From contig JAGHTQ010000006.1 in assembly GCA_018065295.1 (NCBI GenBank), positions 1 to 5,537 of the forward strand: a stretch of 5,537 nt of DNA. The letters are read 5' to 3'. Made by a program: the position numbers and the translations under genes. The stretch comes from Candidatus Colimonas fimequi. Lineage in GTDB: Bacteria > Bacillota > Clostridia > Peptostreptococcales > Anaerovoracaceae. Position 1 is the stretch's first letter, and every line of letters begins with the position of its first letter. The notes beneath the pieces were generated by a model that worked only from the letters and a program-made list of their open reading frames with translations, did no database searches and was not told the DNA's origin. Below are positions 1 to 5,055 of this stretch, in pieces.

Positions 1-369
1 GGCATGACTGGCGGTCAGATGTCACCAACATCACTGCCTGGCATGAAGACTGCAACATCACCTTACGGCCGTGATGAGAGCAAGAACGGTCAGATGATGG
101 ACATCACTAAGATTCTTGGTCAGACTGACATGGCATACCTGGCTCGTGTAGCTGTTAATACTCCAGCCAACACAGAGAAGGCTAAGCAGGCTATCAAGAA
201 GGCTCTTGTTAAGCAGATGAACGGTGAAGGTTTCTGTCTGATAGAAGTTCTCAGCATGTGCCCAACTAACTGGAAGATGTCAGAAGGCGATGCATGTGAC
301 TTCATTAAGGAAACACAGAGCAAGTACTTACCACTTGGAGAATTTATTGACAAGGGAGGTAATGAATAA
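1..369 (+). CDS. korB: 2-oxoacid:ferredoxin oxidoreductase, beta subunit (C-terminal part)
   Basis: This is the last 122 codons of a gene that begins before the window; the frame is open from base 1 and ends with TAA at 367-369. The visible protein opens with GMTGGQMSPTS, then TATSPYGRD, a VNTPAN segment and a late EVLSMCPTNW motif. This order is typical of the C-terminal part of TPP-binding beta subunits of 2-oxoglutarate/2-ketoisovalerate:ferredoxin oxidoreductases (KorB/VorB family). These enzymes decarboxylate a 2-oxoacid in the cytoplasm, form an acyl-CoA and reduce ferredoxin. The TPP-binding and Fe-S cysteine motifs would lie mostly in the missing N-terminal part. The gene overlaps the gamma subunit gene by one base (TAATG), which indicates translational coupling. 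The family call is firm; the 2-oxoacid substrate cannot be decided from this fragment, so the kor symbol is provisional. Confidence 0.9.
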   Translation, partial: GMTGGQMSPTSLPGMKTATSPYGRDESKNGQMMDITKILGQTDMAYLARVAVNTPANTEKAKQAIKKALVKQMNGEGFCLIEVLSMCPTNWKMSEGDACDFIKETQSKYLPLGEFIDKGGNE

Positions 370-902
370 TGAATGAAATTATCTGTTCAGGAATTGGTGG
401 CCAGGGCGTACTGGTTGCTGGCATGATCATTGCCGACGTTGCCATGGAAGACGGCAAGAACGTTTCATGGTACCCTTCATATGGATTCGAGATGAGAGGG
501 GGAGCAGCTAACTGCGAAATCAAGATCGGTGACGAACAGCTGCAGAGCCCATATTGTCTGGAAGCAGACATCCTTTTCACAATGAGAGAATCAGCTATCG
601 ACACTTGGGAGAGCAAGGTTAAGCCAGGTGGCGTTATGCTTATCAACAGTAGCCTTGTTAATCCAGATCGCACTTACCGTGATGCCATTAAGGTTGTTAA
701 GGTTCCTGCTACTGAAATTGCAAGTCAGTGTAACAATCCACGTGGTACTAACATCGTTATGCTGGGCGCTATGGCAGCGGCTTCAGATCTCTATGACGTG
801 GATCATCTGAGAGCTGGCATGGACCACTACTTCGCTAAGAAGGGCAAGAACAATCCTAAGAATGCTGAATGCTTCAACGCAGGAGCAGCAGCGGTTAAAT
901 AA
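369..902 (+). CDS. korC: 2-oxoacid:ferredoxin oxidoreductase, gamma subunit
   Basis: A complete protein of 177 residues, the usual length for a separate gamma (KorC/VorC-type) subunit. The N-terminus carries the glycine-rich GIGGQG motif (residues 8-13). It is followed by PSYGFEMRGG (36-45), which matches the family pattern PSYGPEMRGG with Phe for Pro, and by a SPYCLEADILF stretch (60-70). The gamma subunit assembles with alpha, beta and usually a ferredoxin-like delta subunit into the cytoplasmic complex that converts a 2-oxoacid plus CoA to acyl-CoA, CO2 and reduced ferredoxin. The ATG at 369 is supported by GGAGGT at 355-360, eight bases upstream, and by the one-base overlap with the beta subunit stop. 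A hairpin lies directly after the stop. The family is clear. The specific substrate (2-oxoglutarate, branched-chain or aromatic 2-oxoacid) is not, so korC is used in the generic sense. Confidence 0.9.
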   Translation: MNEIICSGIGGQGVLVAGMIIADVAMEDGKNVSWYPSYGFEMRGGAANCEIKIGDEQLQSPYCLEADILFTMRESAIDTWESKVKPGGVMLINSSLVNPDRTYRDAIKVVKVPATEIASQCNNPRGTNIVMLGAMAAASDLYDVDHLRAGMDHYFAKKGKNNPKNAECFNAGAAAVK

Positions 903-909
903 GAAATGC

Positions 910-935
910 CGGGTCTGACTTTAGGGTCAGACCCG
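910..935 (+). other. Intercistronic hairpin without U-tract
   Basis: CGGGTCTGAC (910-919) and GTCAGACCCG (926-935) form a perfect 10-bp stem with the six-base loop TTTAGG, starting seven bases after the gamma subunit stop. The next bases are TAATCAATAG, so the T-run of an intrinsic terminator is missing. No convincing promoter is visible between the hairpin and the CoA-transferase start at 961. It may be a partial terminator, or a 3' stability or processing element that sets different mRNA levels for the two sides of one operon (inference). Confidence 0.75.
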
Positions 936-948
936 TAATCAATAGATA

Positions 949-953
949 GGGAG
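949..953 (+). promoter_or_regulatory. Ribosome binding site of the CoA-transferase
   Basis: GGGAG lies seven bases before the ATG at 961. It supports that start over the next in-frame ATG codons at residues 5 and 6. Confidence 0.7.
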
Positions 954-960
954 CATTAAC

Positions 961-2187
961 ATGACAGAACAAATGATGCCTCTGCAGGGAGTGAAAGTCG
1001 TTGAGATGGCTACAGTAGTAGCTGCACCGACTACAGCTAGAATGCTTTGCGCGTACGGGGCAGAAGTAATTAAGGTGGAGACTCTCGATGGCGACGTTAT
1101 GCGTCTTGCTGGAACTCACGAGATGACACCTTATGAGGACGACTTGAATCCTCTGTTCACAATTCATAATAGTAATAAGAAATTCGTTTCACTGAACTTC
1201 AAGAATGAAGATGGTAAGAAGGTCCTTCTTGACCTGATCAAGGACGCAGACGTTTTTATCACTAATGTTCGTGAGAAGTCACTGGTTAGAAACGGCCTGG
1301 ACTACGAGACCCTCAAGGAAGTTAATCCTGGTCTCATCTACGCTCACCTCAAGGGATACGGTGACAAGGGTCCATCAGCTAATGACCCAGGCTTCGACAT
1401 CACGTCATTCTGGCTTCGTTCAGGTCCTATCGCTGACTGGCAGACTGAAGGCTCATTCCCATTCCTGCCAACATATGCGTTCGGCGACATGGTGACAAGT
1501 TCAACTTTCCTTTCAGGTATTCTCATGGCGCTGTATGCGCGCCAGCAGACAGGCAAGGGTACTAAGGTTAACACATCACTTTTTGCAAGCGGAATCTGGT
1601 GTAACGCTATCGGCGTTGTTCAGACTCAGTTCGAACGTAAGAACCTTAACCCGCATCCACTTCGTCCGTCAGATCCGTTCAACCAGACATATTTATGCAA
1701 AGATGGCCGCTGGATAGGTGCATACTGTAACGAGTATGAAATGGACCGTGAGAAGTGGTACGGACTTCTGGGAATTCCTGAGTTCGCCACAGATCCTGAC
1801 TATGCTAGCATTGAAGTTATGCAGAAGACTGGCTCAATCGAGACCGTAATTAAGAAGTGCAACGAGATTTTCCTGACTAAGACAGCTGAGGAATGGCGTG
1901 AATATTTCAGTGAGAATAACTGCGCATGCGAAATCATGAAGGCATCTCACGAAGTCAGCAGCGACCCACAGGCTATTGAGAACGGCTATATGGTTCCTGT
2001 AGAATATCCAGACGCTGATCGTACAACAGTCATGATGCCGGCACCACCTATTTCATTTAGCGACTACGCTAAGCGCGAATATAAGCCAACTGGAGTCCTG
2101 GGTGAAGATACAGACGAAATCCTTCGCGGCCTTGGATATAGCGACGAACAGATTGCTGAGATGAGAGCTGCAGGAGCGATTAAATAA
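961..2187 (+). CDS. Class III (CaiB/BaiF) CoA-transferase
   Basis: A complete 408-residue protein, the normal length for family III CoA-transferases, which move CoA between an acyl-CoA and a free acid through an aspartyl-CoA anhydride. Family landmarks run in order: LQGVKVVEMATVVAAPTTARML near the N-terminus, GAEVIKVE (33-40), NSNKKFVSLNFK (70-81), KGYGDKGP (131-138), then GD at 175-176, where Asp176 fits the catalytic aspartate (Asp169 in formyl-CoA transferase). TGKGTKVNTSL (197-207) follows, and the end carries the usual ILRGLGYSDEQI segment. As judged by eye, it resembles clostridial Stickland enzymes such as FldA (cinnamoyl-CoA:phenyllactate) and HadA (2-hydroxyisocaproate) more than formyl-CoA transferase. 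The gene follows the oxidoreductase after 58 bases with only a hairpin between, so shared transcription and a role in amino or organic acid fermentation are likely (inference). Other family members handle carnitine, benzylsuccinate or bile acids, so the substrate stays open. Confidence 0.92.
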   Translation: MTEQMMPLQGVKVVEMATVVAAPTTARMLCAYGAEVIKVETLDGDVMRLAGTHEMTPYEDDLNPLFTIHNSNKKFVSLNFKNEDGKKVLLDLIKDADVFITNVREKSLVRNGLDYETLKEVNPGLIYAHLKGYGDKGPSANDPGFDITSFWLRSGPIADWQTEGSFPFLPTYAFGDMVTSSTFLSGILMALYARQQTGKGTKVNTSLFASGIWCNAIGVVQTQFERKNLNPHPLRPSDPFNQTYLCKDGRWIGAYCNEYEMDREKWYGLLGIPEFATDPDYASIEVMQKTGSIETVIKKCNEIFLTKTAEEWREYFSENNCACEIMKASHEVSSDPQAIENGYMVPVEYPDADRTTVMMPAPPISFSDYAKREYKPTGVLGEDTDEILRGLGYSDEQIAEMRAAGAIK

Positions 2188-2193
2188 TAATAA

Positions 2194-2230
2194 TTGGGAT
2201 ATTGATTTATGTGTTACAATATATTATGAC
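2194..2230 (+). promoter_or_regulatory. Probable promoter of the ABC exporter genes
   Basis: The 89-base AT-rich gap before the permease contains TGTTACAAT at 2212-2220, an extended -10 element (TG-n-TACAAT). A weak -35 (TTGGGA, 2194-2199) lies 15 bases upstream. An overlapping alternative is TTGATT (2202-2207) with TATGAC (2225-2230) at a 17-base spacing. Either would start a leader of roughly 40-50 bases. No terminator is visible after the CoA-transferase, so some read-through from upstream is possible. Confidence 0.5.
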
Positions 2231-2276
2231 GTTTAATGTTAAATGAAATTGATTTTGTGTAGAAACGAAACAGACT

Positions 2277-3092
2277 ATGATACAAGCACTAATTAATATT
2301 ATCAAAACAAATATTAAGCATAGAGATCAGATGTGGGAGATGGCTAAGAACCATCAGAAGAAACAGTATAGAGGTTCCGATATGGTTCTTCTCTGGGCAT
2401 TTGCTAAGCCAGTAATGTACATCTTCGTATTCTTCTTCGCGATCTCTATCGGCTTCAAGAGTTCAACAAATGTCGAAGGCATTATTACTCCATATTTCGT
2501 ATGGCTGTCAATTGGCCTGATTTCATTCTTCTATATGAGAGATATGATTCTTAACGGAGCCAACTCTCTTAAGAAGTACGGAGTATTAGTGGCAAGAACC
2601 AAGTTTCCTATGGAGATATTACCGACATCAGTAGCTACTTCGTATATGTTCATTCATCTGGGAATGTTAGCTATCGGTATTGTACTCGCTCTGCTGTTCA
2701 GAACACCACCTAGCATCTACTGGCTGCAGATTCCATTCTATATGCTCCTGATGTATATTATGGCTATCTTCTGGAGCCTTGCTACAGGAATTATTTCAGT
2801 TATTTATAGAGACTTCTATAATTTCCTTCAGGTGGCTAACCAGGCCGTATTCTGGCTGTCAGCAATCCTGTTCGACGTTAACAGACTTGGACCTAGAGGA
2901 CAGACTGCATTCCTCTTTAACCCTATTACATACATTGTTGAGGGTTATAGAAATGCTATCTGTAGACACGTATGGTTCTGGGAAGAGCCTGTTAAGTTGG
3001 GATGCTTCCTGCTGATGCTGTTTGTGATGATTTTTGTCGCTCTGTTGATGTATAGGAAACTGAGAAAGAGATTACCAGACGTTATCGTTTAA
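2277..3092 (+). CDS. ABC-2 type transporter permease, polysaccharide/teichoic acid export type
   Basis: A complete 271-residue membrane protein of the ABC-2 family (TagG, Wzm, RfbA type). These proteins form the membrane channel that exports undecaprenyl-linked polysaccharide, teichoic acid or O-antigen. A short cytoplasmic N-terminus (about 1-35) ends in YRGSDMVLLWAFAKP, which matches the family pattern YxGSxxGxLWxxxxP. About six hydrophobic segments follow, near residues 36-60, 70-90, 117-141, 148-175, 182-200 and 241-259. RDFYNFLQ (178-185) and FNPITYIVEGYRNAI (214-228) are the usual landmarks of the second half; the C-terminus is basic (YRKLRKR). The start at 2277 has no clear Shine-Dalgarno sequence, but an in-frame TGA at 2250 and the family-like N-terminus leave no better choice. 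The partner ATPase gene follows after 13 bases. The transported glycan is unknown, because no glycosyltransferase genes lie in the window. Confidence 0.9.
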   Translation: MIQALINIIKTNIKHRDQMWEMAKNHQKKQYRGSDMVLLWAFAKPVMYIFVFFFAISIGFKSSTNVEGIITPYFVWLSIGLISFFYMRDMILNGANSLKKYGVLVARTKFPMEILPTSVATSYMFIHLGMLAIGIVLALLFRTPPSIYWLQIPFYMLLMYIMAIFWSLATGIISVIYRDFYNFLQVANQAVFWLSAILFDVNRLGPRGQTAFLFNPITYIVEGYRNAICRHVWFWEEPVKLGCFLLMLFVMIFVALLMYRKLRKRLPDVIV

Positions 3093-3095
3093 ACG

Positions 3096-3099
3096 GGGT
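3096..3099 (+). promoter_or_regulatory. Ribosome binding site of the ABC ATP-binding subunit
   Basis: GGGG in the context ACGGGGTAA lies six bases before the ATG at 3106, inside the 13-base gap after the permease stop. It is moderate in strength and supports this start. Confidence 0.5.
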
Positions 3100-3105
3100 A
3101 AACGT

Positions 3106-3843
3106 ATGAGCAATAAAGTTGTAGAACTAAAAAACATTAATAAAGAATATTATATATACAAGAACAATTTTGGTAGAATTCTTGGAATACTATTCGGCAA
3201 GAAGCCATCTGAGACTATCTACGCTCTTAAGAATGTGTCCCTCACCATAGAGAAGGGCGAACGCGTATATGTTTTTGGCAAGATCAATTCCGGTGTTTCA
3301 ACACTTCAGAAGATTATGGCAGGTATCGTTTATCCTACTTCTGGTAAGGTTATTACAAATGGCGAGATAAACTGTTATTTCGGCAAGGCGGCTGGCTTTG
3401 ATAACGAAATGACATGCATGGATAATATGTACATGAGGGCTAATGTAATCGGTGTTCCTAAAGAAGTTATCAAGGAGCACGAAGAAGAGATTGTCGAATT
3501 TGCTGAGATTGAGAATTACAAGAACATAGCGCTTAAGCAGGCACTCAAGGGAACACCAGCAAGACTGGGTCTTGCAGTTCATCTTCTTAAGGATACAGAT
3601 ATTTACCTTATGGACGAGAATTTCAGCCAGGGTGCTGTAGAATCAAAACAGAAGTGCGAGGCAAGATTCAACGAATACATCGAAGCTCATCCAGAGACTA
3701 CTTTCATCATATCAGTTCTCGGTATACCATGGGCTAAGAAGCACTGTGACAGGGGAATCGTCCTCTACAAGGGCGAAATCGTCTTCGATGGACCAATTGA
3801 AGAAGCAGTCCAGGAGTATAAAGAAAAATATAATAAGGCATAA
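3106..3843 (+). CDS. ABC transporter ATP-binding subunit, TagH/Wzt type, with degenerate nucleotide-binding motifs
   Basis: A complete 245-residue nucleotide-binding domain without the C-terminal carbohydrate-binding extension of long Wzt proteins. It pairs with the permease 13 bases upstream. Family features are clear: ALKNVSLTIEKGERV (40-54), GFDNEMTCMDNMYM (97-110, matching the GFxPELTGxENIY pattern), Walker B IYLMD-E (166-171), and CDRGIVLYKGEIVFDGP near the end. Key ATP residues are altered. Walker A reads GKINSGVST (58-66), with Val64 where the lysine should be. The signature YSSGM reads ALKGT (146-150). The switch-histidine position, normally SHS, aligns with VLG (204-206), giving Leu205. 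Asp170 and Glu171 are kept. The frame is otherwise intact, with normal codon use and a good terminator, so this looks like a maintained protein rather than a decaying gene. It may act as a regulatory half-site beside an active ATPase encoded elsewhere (inference). Confidence 0.88.
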   Translation: MSNKVVELKNINKEYYIYKNNFGRILGILFGKKPSETIYALKNVSLTIEKGERVYVFGKINSGVSTLQKIMAGIVYPTSGKVITNGEINCYFGKAAGFDNEMTCMDNMYMRANVIGVPKEVIKEHEEEIVEFAEIENYKNIALKQALKGTPARLGLAVHLLKDTDIYLMDENFSQGAVESKQKCEARFNEYIEAHPETTFIISVLGIPWAKKHCDRGIVLYKGEIVFDGPIEEAVQEYKEKYNKA

Positions 3844-3850
3844 TAAAATA

Positions 3851-3883
3851 CCCGGAGCCTAGGAAATGGCCTCCGGGTTTTTT
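3851..3883 (+). terminator. Intrinsic terminator of the ABC exporter unit, probably bidirectional
   Basis: CCCGGAG (3851-3857) pairs with CTCCGGG (3871-3877). Two further inner C-G pairs form if C3870 is bulged, and six T residues follow (3878-3883). It begins seven bases after the ATPase stop. On the other strand the same stem is followed by TATTTTATTA, and the convergent dehydrogenase gene ends about 25 bases away, so it probably also ends that transcript, less strongly. Confidence 0.92.
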
Positions 3884-3901
3884 GTTATTAAGTTCAATTT
3901 A

Positions 3902-4684
3902 TTATACGCAAGTATAAGCGCCATCGATAATGATATCTGCGCCAGTTGTGTAGCCAGCTGATTCGCTGCAAAGCCAGATAATAGCACCTGTCAGCTCTTC
4001 TGGAGTACCCATTCTTCCAAGTGGGAACATTGGCTCCCATGCAGCCAGAAGTTCAGGCTCTACGAAGTCTGGATCGATTGACATTGGAGTTGCAATATAG
4101 CCAGGTGACAGTGAGTTAACTCTGATGCCCTTGTCTCTCCATTCGATTGCCAGTGACTTAGTCATGTGGATAACACCAGCCTTAGAAGCGTTGTATGCTG
4201 CCTGGCACTGTGGCAGGTTAACGATTGAGCCTGACATGGAAGCGATATTGATGATGCTTCCTTTGATGTTCTGATCAATCATAATCTTAGCAGCTTCCTT
4301 GCTTACGATATATTCACCGGTCAGGTTAATGTCCAGGCATTCTCTCCATTCGTCGATAGTTGCTTCGAATGCATCCTTGTGATAGCAAACACCAGCGTTA
4401 TTGATTACGATATCAATCTTGCCATATGCAACCATAATCTTAGCAATACCAGTCTTAACACTTGCTTCATCTGTAACATCAGCGATGATGTCGATGCACT
4501 TGCCGCCTTCTTCTTCAATGAGCTTAACTGTATCAGCAGCGCCACTTCTTGAGAAGATAGCGATATCAGCACCAGCTCTAGCAAGATCTCTAGCGATTAC
4601 CTGACCGATACCGCGGCCGCCGCCAGTTACCAGAGCAACCTTGCCTTCAAGTGAGAACATCTTCTGAAGATAATCATTTATCAT
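3902..4684 (-). CDS. Short-chain dehydrogenase/reductase (SDR), sugar/polyol dehydrogenase-like
   Basis: A complete 260-residue classical SDR, a soluble NAD(P)(H)-dependent oxidoreductase. The Rossmann motif TGGGRGIG is at residues 20-27 and NNAG at 95-98. The catalytic set is Asn120, Ser151, Tyr164 and Lys168 (YNASK), followed by SPGYIATPM after strand six and the usual GADIIIDGAYTCV end. Strand two ends IFSRS, without an acidic residue, which favours NADP(H) (inference). The stretch YNASKAGVIHMTKSLAIEW recalls mannitol/arabinitol dehydrogenases, sorbose reductases and gluconate 5-dehydrogenases, so a polyol or keto-sugar substrate is plausible but unproven. The ATG at 4684 is chosen because AAGGAGGT lies six bases upstream and a promoter just beyond it; a longer reading to 4810 would run through both. 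The gene appears to be transcribed alone: it is convergent with the ABC genes and separated from the next upstream gene by a terminator and a repeat array. Confidence 0.93.
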   Translation of the reverse strand: MINDYLQKMFSLEGKVALVTGGGRGIGQVIARDLARAGADIAIFSRSGAADTVKLIEEEGGKCIDIIADVTDEASVKTGIAKIMVAYGKIDIVINNAGVCYHKDAFEATIDEWRECLDINLTGEYIVSKEAAKIMIDQNIKGSIINIASMSGSIVNLPQCQAAYNASKAGVIHMTKSLAIEWRDKGIRVNSLSPGYIATPMSIDPDFVEPELLAAWEPMFPLGRMGTPEELTGAIIWLCSESAGYTTGADIIIDGAYTCV

Positions 4685-4690
4685 ACCCGA

Positions 4691-4698
4691 ACCTCCTT
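4691..4698 (-). promoter_or_regulatory. Strong ribosome binding site that fixes the SDR start
   Basis: On the minus strand AAGGAGGT, a full Shine-Dalgarno sequence, lies six bases before the ATG at 4684. It decides this start over upstream in-frame ATG codons. Confidence 0.92.
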
Positions 4699-4724
4699 GG
4701 TTTATTACATACTTTTCGTCCTTT

Positions 4725-4753
4725 ATTATACCAAACAAAATTAGTTGCATAAA
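4725..4753 (-). promoter_or_regulatory. Promoter of the SDR gene
   Basis: On the minus strand TGGTATAAT is a perfect -10 box (4725-4730) with an extended TG-n. The -35 position at 17-base spacing reads TTTATG (4748-4753) and is weak, which an extended -10 often compensates. The leader would be about 30-35 bases. The tandem repeat array begins about 23 bases upstream of the -35. Confidence 0.78.
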
Positions 4754-4775
4754 TAACATATTGTGTTCGTGTGTG

Positions 4776-5007
4776 GGCGCGGGCGGATAGGAACTGTCAT
4801 CTATTTGCATTCGTTTGTGCGCGCAAAGGATGACGTTTGGTGTTGACGCGCGGGTGGGGGATAGGGAATGTCATCCATTTGAGTTCGTTTGCGCGCGCAA
4901 AGGATGACGTTTGGTGATGGCGCGCATGTGTGGATAGGGAATGTCATCCATTTGCATACGTTAGAGCGCGCAAAGGATGATGTTTGGCGTTGACGCGCAG
5001 GTGTGGA
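4776..5007. repeat. GC-rich tandem repeat array, 3 imperfect units of 71-74 bases plus a partial fourth
   Basis: Units run approximately 4776-4846, 4847-4920 and 4921-4993, with a 14-base partial unit at 4994-5007. Each full unit has a (C)GCGC-rich start, ATAGGGAAT or a close variant, GTCATCC-ATTTG, a variable centre, GCGCGCAAA-GGATGAC, then GTTTGGTG. GTCATCC and GGATGAC form a dyad in every unit (4796-4802/4828-4834, 4870-4876/4902-4908, 4943-4949/4975-4981). The stem extends by TTTG/CAAA across a one-base bulge. Unit 2 also holds the perfect palindrome TTTGCGCGCGCAAA (4888-4901), with variants in units 1 and 3. Composition is much more GC-rich than the flanking AT-rich spacer. The array fills most of the gap between the ATP-grasp gene's terminator and the SDR promoter. 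Unit lengths are not multiples of three and there are no unique spacers, so neither a coding repeat nor a CRISPR array is supported. Function is unknown. Confidence 0.88.
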
Positions 5008-5011
5008 CAAT

Positions 5012-5045
5012 AAAAAAGACGCATTCGAAAAAGAATGCGTCTTTT
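5012..5045 (-). terminator. Intrinsic terminator of the ATP-grasp gene, symmetrical
   Basis: GACGCATTC (5018-5026) and GAATGCGTC (5033-5041) form a perfect 9-bp stem with a six-base A-rich loop. On the minus strand the stem is followed by six T residues (complement of 5012-5017), 10-15 bases beyond the gene's stop codon. On the plus strand it is followed by TTTT (5042-5045), so it could also stop a transcript coming through the repeat array from the left. Confidence 0.9.
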
Positions 5046-5055
5046 AGTTCTCGTC

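Noticed and set aside
344..673. Minus-strand open frame opposite the gamma subunit gene
   Set aside because: It lies opposite a well-supported conserved gene, has no ribosome binding site and no recognisable domain. The same holds for antisense frames at 895-1167, 1344-1574, 3298-3582 and, on the plus strand, 4401-4604.
903..960. Promoter for the CoA-transferase
   Set aside because: No -35/-10 pair at acceptable spacing was found between the hairpin and the ribosome binding site, so transcription from upstream is assumed.
2188..2276. Riboswitch or T-box leader before the permease
   Set aside because: The gap is only 89 bases, AT-rich, and shows no terminator/antiterminator pair. The only symmetry is a weak TTTAA-TG-TTAAA at 2232-2243, which is common by chance in AT-rich DNA.
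3106..3843. Degenerate ATPase gene as a pseudogene
   Set aside because: No frameshift or internal stop, normal length for a short Wzt/TagH protein, intact Walker B and a good terminator. Altered motifs alone do not show decay.
4685..4810. Longer N-terminus for the dehydrogenase, starting at 4810 on the minus strand
   Set aside because: The extra 42 residues would be encoded by the promoter, the ribosome binding site and part of the repeat array. The classical SDR N-terminus and a strong Shine-Dalgarno sequence fit the start at 4684.
4776..5007. CRISPR array
   Set aside because: The whole 71-74-base unit repeats, centre included, with no short exact repeat alternating with unique spacers and no cas genes nearby.
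4801..5010. Open reading frame on the minus strand inside the repeat array
   Set aside because: It consists only of tandem repeat sequence; the unit lengths are not multiples of three, so the frame changes from unit to unit, and there is no ribosome binding site. Treated as an artefact of the repeats.
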